Shown: one piece after another, positions 61,033 through 64,000 of the stretch
Layout: every line of letters begins with the position of its first letter
Numbering within the stretch: the stretch's first letter is position 1
Assembly: GCA_003222245.1 (NCBI GenBank)
Contig: QHVH01000011.1
Location: 1-64,000 of the forward strand
Source: Blastocatellia bacterium AA13
Lineage (GTDB): Bacteria; Acidobacteriota; Blastocatellia; UBA7656
Length of the DNA: 64,000 nucleotides
Direction: 5' to 3'
Made by a program: the position numbers and the translations under genes
Notes under the pieces: model-generated
What the model saw: only the letters and a program-made list of their open reading frames with translations
Databases searched by the model: none
Told to the model about the DNA's origin: nothing

Positions 61033-64000
61033 ATGGCATTGTTTGCTTACACTACTAAGGAATGCTCAGATAACGCCCGCCGATACGCATTATCGGACGA
61101 ACTCGACCGCTTCAAGGAACGAGTGGAGAAATCGCAGAGTACCAGTCACTTCGATCCGTTTCCACCACCTTATCTGGTCAAGAAGAAGCTGGGTGGACGG
61201 CAGGGCCGCTTAATCGCTGATCTACGAAGTCAAGGGGACAATGCGGTGGTGGTATTTCTCGCGATCATGATCCGCGGAGATAAAGATTACCAGGATCACT
61301 TCGCCGTCGATCCTGTCGGTTACGGTAAGCAATATTTTAGCCATCTCGTGTCCGACGAGCAGCTAGCCGTATACATTCACGAACGCACAAGGGCCACACC
61401 TCCACCAGCTAAGCCCACACCGAGTGAAGCTGAGTATGGGTTCCTTTACGAGGCGTTTGCCCATCGCCAAAACGCGGCCGATGAGTATATGGTTTATGAG
61501 ACGATCCAGTGGAAGGAGGCCGTCGCGGAGGAGAGGATTGCCAACCAGCTGGTGCGGTTTGCCCAGCCCTGCCTTGAAGTGCTGTCGAAAAGTGCGGGCG
61601 TTCATTTTCTCGAGGTCCCGGGCAAAACCGGGTGGGGCTTGTGGGCTCACAGGAGCGAAAGCCGGCTGCTCCTGATTACTCCCGTTACGGACACGACAAC
61701 CGAGAAAGCCACGAAGATTGTGGACCGTTATCGCGGGCAGTTGGAGACTGATGATCTGACGCACATTATCCGCTCTAGCCGACGAGCCTATCCAGCTTAC
61801 ATGCTCGCGGACGAGGATACATGGATCGAAATCGAGAAGGAACCCGTGACAAACATGGCGCTCTCGCCGGAGGAGTCCGAAGTCTTGCTCAGCGCACGCC
61901 GGCCGGAGGGGGCGTTCCCGCTATTCGTTAACGGCCGCGCCGGAAGCGGCAAGTCTACCGTCCTGCAATACCTTTTCGCCGACCTGCTCTACTACTACCT
62001 CAGCACGCCGTCGGTCCAGATTATGGGGTCGCCCGTTTACCTGACGGCGAACGGCGAACTGTTGCGGATCGCGAGGAGCTTTATTGAGCGTATACTCCGG
62101 AACGAAGCCGCTCTCCGGAACAGTGTCTTCGCTAATTTGGTCGAGGAGAACCGCGAGATTCTCAACGAGGCGTTTCGGGAGTTTCAACCGCATCTGCTCT
62201 CCATGGTCGATGCAAGCACCAGGCTAGAGCGATTCGCGCTCTCCCGCCGCGTAGACTATTCGCAGTTCCGCGTACTCTGGACGGAATGGTTCGGTATGGA
62301 TCGCGCAGCGACGCGGGAATTCGGGCCGGATATTTCGTGGCATGTCATCCGAAGCTACATCAAAGGAATGCTTTCGGAAACCCTGATGGATCCAGATGAC
62401 TATGTGCAGTTGCCGGAGAACCAGATCACTGTGACTCGCCAGACATTCCAGGCGGTCTTCGAGCGGGTCTGGGACAGGCGGTACTCCAAAATCGCGGAAG
62501 CTCAAGGTCTTTGGGATGACCAAGATCTCGCCCGGTTCATACTCGATAACGATCTAGCGAAGCCTACGCATCCCGCAGTGCTTTGCGACGAAGCGCAAGA
62601 CTTTACCAGGATCGAACTTGAGTTGCTATTGCGCCTCAACTTGTATTCCGATCGCGCTGTGCCACCCCACGACCTGAGCCGTGTGCCGTTCGCCTTTGCT
62701 GGCGACCAGTTTCAGACCTTGAACCCGACCGGCTTCAGGTGGGACACCATCAAGGCGTCCTTCGTAGAGAAGTTTATTCACGCGCTCGATCCGAGCGGAC
62801 GCTCGGGCAGGACGGAACTCAATTATCGGGAACTTCATTATAACTACCGTTCCACTCCGCCCATTGTCCGCTTCAGCAACGGGGTTCAGGCATTGAGGGC
62901 GGCTCTTTTCAAAATGCCGGAGCTGCGGCCCCAAACCCCGTGGGCTCTTCCCCAAGGTGTGTTTCCTGTGGTTTGGTTCGACTCGGCAGACCCCTCCTTC
63001 TGGAAGAAATTCAAGGAGACCGACTCGTTTATCGTTATCGTTCCCTGCAACGAGGGAGAAGAGGCTCAGTTTGTGCAAGAGGATCACGTCCTCAACCAAC
63101 ACATTCGCGTCGAGGATGGAATTCCACAAAACGTCTTAAGCGCAGTCCGAGCAAAAGGCCAAGAGTATCAAGTTGTTGTCGTATACGGCTTCGGGGCTGT
63201 GGTGCCGAAAGATCTAATGCTGCCTCTGGAGTCGGGCCATTCCGCAGACGAAACAAATCGGGACCAATCGCTCCCCCACCAATACTTCATCAATCGCCTC
63301 TACGTTGCGGTCACCCGTCCCAAACAACGATTGATCGTTGTGGACAGTGAGTCCGGTATCAAAGGACTCTGGGACTTTGCCAACCGTGAGGAGGTCGCGA
63401 AGCAGGTTCTCGATGCGGCAAACCGTGGCCGCACTGTCTGGAATACCGATCCAGAGGACGAGAGTGCCCCGGCTGTTGAGGGCATGGCAATGGGCAAAGC
63501 GGAGGATCTCACCCGTGAGAGCGCAGGCGATCCGATTGACAACGCGAGGACTTTCGAGGATGACGGCAGGGCTAGGAAAGATCCCTTTCTTCTGCGACAA
63601 GCGGCTCTTGCTTATCGAAGCGCTGGCGATGCAGCCAAGGCGACCGAGTGTCGGGCGCGCGCGCTAGAATTGGAGGGTCAGCACCTCGAAGCAGCTCAGG
63701 CCTATGTGGAAGCGGGATTCTTGATTCCCGAGGCGGTCCGGACTTATTGGAAGGCCGGAAAGACGGGCTGGCAGCAGCTAGCCGATTTGGGTAGATCGAA
63801 TGCGGGGGTAGCCCGGGAGACGGAATTCAAATACGCGATTGCGATCGGAGCGAAGGGCATTTCGCTGGCGCAAGGAATTGAGCTTCTGGAGGAGATGGCG
63901 GCGCGCCTTTCGGATGGCACGTTTGCGTCTTATGTAGCATCCGAAAACGCATGGCGCGACGGGCTCAACGCAATAGTCGATTACGTCCGCAAAGACGCGC
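61033..64000 (+). CDS. UvrD/Rep-like SF1 helicase with RelE-like N-terminus and TPR-like C-terminus (partial)
   Basis: A frame open from ATG 61033 to the window end (989 codons, no stop). Residues about 20-95 (FKERVEK, LGGRQGRLIADL, AVVVFLAIMIRGDKDY) look like a RelE/ParE-type toxin fold. SF1A helicase motifs follow: Walker A GRAGSGKS (301-308), Walker B LCDEAQDF (517-524), NYRSTPPIVRFSN (604-616) and VAVTRPKQRL (759-768). After about residue 825 come helical repeats (ALAYRSAGDAAKATECRARA, AAQAYVEAGF). Similar RelE-helicase-TPR proteins are seen in defence-type islands, which fits the integrase remnant and tRNA beside it. The end is missing, so a further domain is possible. Confidence 0.8.
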   Translation, partial: MALFAYTTKECSDNARRYALSDELDRFKERVEKSQSTSHFDPFPPPYLVKKKLGGRQGRLIADLRSQGDNAVVVFLAIMIRGDKDYQDHFAVDPVGYGKQYFSHLVSDEQLAVYIHERTRATPPPAKPTPSEAEYGFLYEAFAHRQNAADEYMVYETIQWKEAVAEERIANQLVRFAQPCLEVLSKSAGVHFLEVPGKTGWGLWAHRSESRLLLITPVTDTTTEKATKIVDRYRGQLETDDLTHIIRSSRRAYPAYMLADEDTWIEIEKEPVTNMALSPEESEVLLSARRPEGAFPLFVNGRAGSGKSTVLQYLFADLLYYYLSTPSVQIMGSPVYLTANGELLRIARSFIERILRNEAALRNSVFANLVEENREILNEAFREFQPHLLSMVDASTRLERFALSRRVDYSQFRVLWTEWFGMDRAATREFGPDISWHVIRSYIKGMLSETLMDPDDYVQLPENQITVTRQTFQAVFERVWDRRYSKIAEAQGLWDDQDLARFILDNDLAKPTHPAVLCDEAQDFTRIELELLLRLNLYSDRAVPPHDLSRVPFAFAGDQFQTLNPTGFRWDTIKASFVEKFIHALDPSGRSGRTELNYRELHYNYRSTPPIVRFSNGVQALRAALFKMPELRPQTPWALPQGVFPVVWFDSADPSFWKKFKETDSFIVIVPCNEGEEAQFVQEDHVLNQHIRVEDGIPQNVLSAVRAKGQEYQVVVVYGFGAVVPKDLMLPLESGHSADETNRDQSLPHQYFINRLYVAVTRPKQRLIVVDSESGIKGLWDFANREEVAKQVLDAANRGRTVWNTDPEDESAPAVEGMAMGKAEDLTRESAGDPIDNARTFEDDGRARKDPFLLRQAALAYRSAGDAAKATECRARALELEGQHLEAAQAYVEAGFLIPEAVRTYWKAGKTGWQQLADLGRSNAGVARETEFKYAIAIGAKGISLAQGIELLEEMAARLSDGTFASYVASENAWRDGLNAIVDYVRKDA

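Overview
The window looks like a stretch of chromosome from a GC-rich, Gram-negative, probably free-living bacterium, most likely an Acidobacteriota member of the Blastocatellia type. That placement is inferred from the gene mix (2-oxoglutarate:ferredoxin oxidoreductase instead of a dehydrogenase complex, M64 and M28 exported peptidases, HCF136-like beta-propeller proteins, many secreted TPR and NHL proteins, twitching-pilus genes); no rRNA is present to confirm it. The window carries the replication origin: dnaA-oriC-dnaN at about 52.7-55.5 kb, followed by a response regulator, a parS site and parAB.

Layout. 0-5 kb: the end of a class I fumarase, an exported M64 peptidase, a GAF-SpoIIE phosphatase, and a DUF47-Pit phosphate uptake pair. 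5.7-10.1 kb: pilB-pilT-pilC, closed by a strong terminator. 10.2-14.4 kb: M28 peptidase, NYN nuclease-like protein, small lipoprotein, serC. 14.6-18.0 kb (minus strand): a compact group that resembles the edge of a non-ribosomal peptide pathway: NusG/RfaH-like antiterminator, MbtH fused to an unknown domain, SbnB-like dehydrogenase, ABC ATPase, and then serC, whose product O-phosphoserine is the known precursor for the SbnA/SbnB route. 18.4-21.3 kb: herA-nurA and a truncated DUF4011 helicase start. 21.6-25.3 kb: secreted protein, murB, exported phosphoesterase. 25.8-28.6 kb: Tat-exported small subunit, GMC oxidoreductase, exported RidA. 29.3-33.3 kb: HupE-like permease, PAL-like NHL protein and cytochrome c-PHM-like copper monooxygenase, in one tight operon.

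33.4-42.6 kb: secreted PKD-like protein, fmdE and Fsr-like exporter (overlapping genes), glutamine amidotransferase, korAB, and two overlapping glycosyltransferase genes. 42.8-50.4 kb: beta-propeller protein, sucC (no sucD beside it), YpdA-like reductase, PEGA-TPR protein, HD hydrolase. 50.4-58.2 kb: tRNA-Arg(ACG), an endonuclease III homologue lacking the catalytic lysine, dusB, then the origin region. 58.2-64 kb: exported TPR protein, tRNA-Pro(TGG), tRNA-Arg(TCT), a decayed tyrosine integrase, and a large UvrD-like helicase with a RelE-like N-terminus that runs off the window. The last part is best read as the left end of an island integrated at tRNA-Arg.

The most unusual items are the antiterminator/MbtH-fusion/SbnB/SerC group, the HupE-PAL-PHM operon, the herA-nurA locus with its DUF4011 remnant, the oriC with a clear DnaA-trio tract, and the tRNA-Arg island with the RelE-helicase-TPR protein. 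All functions are read from sequence motifs recalled from known families; no searches were run.
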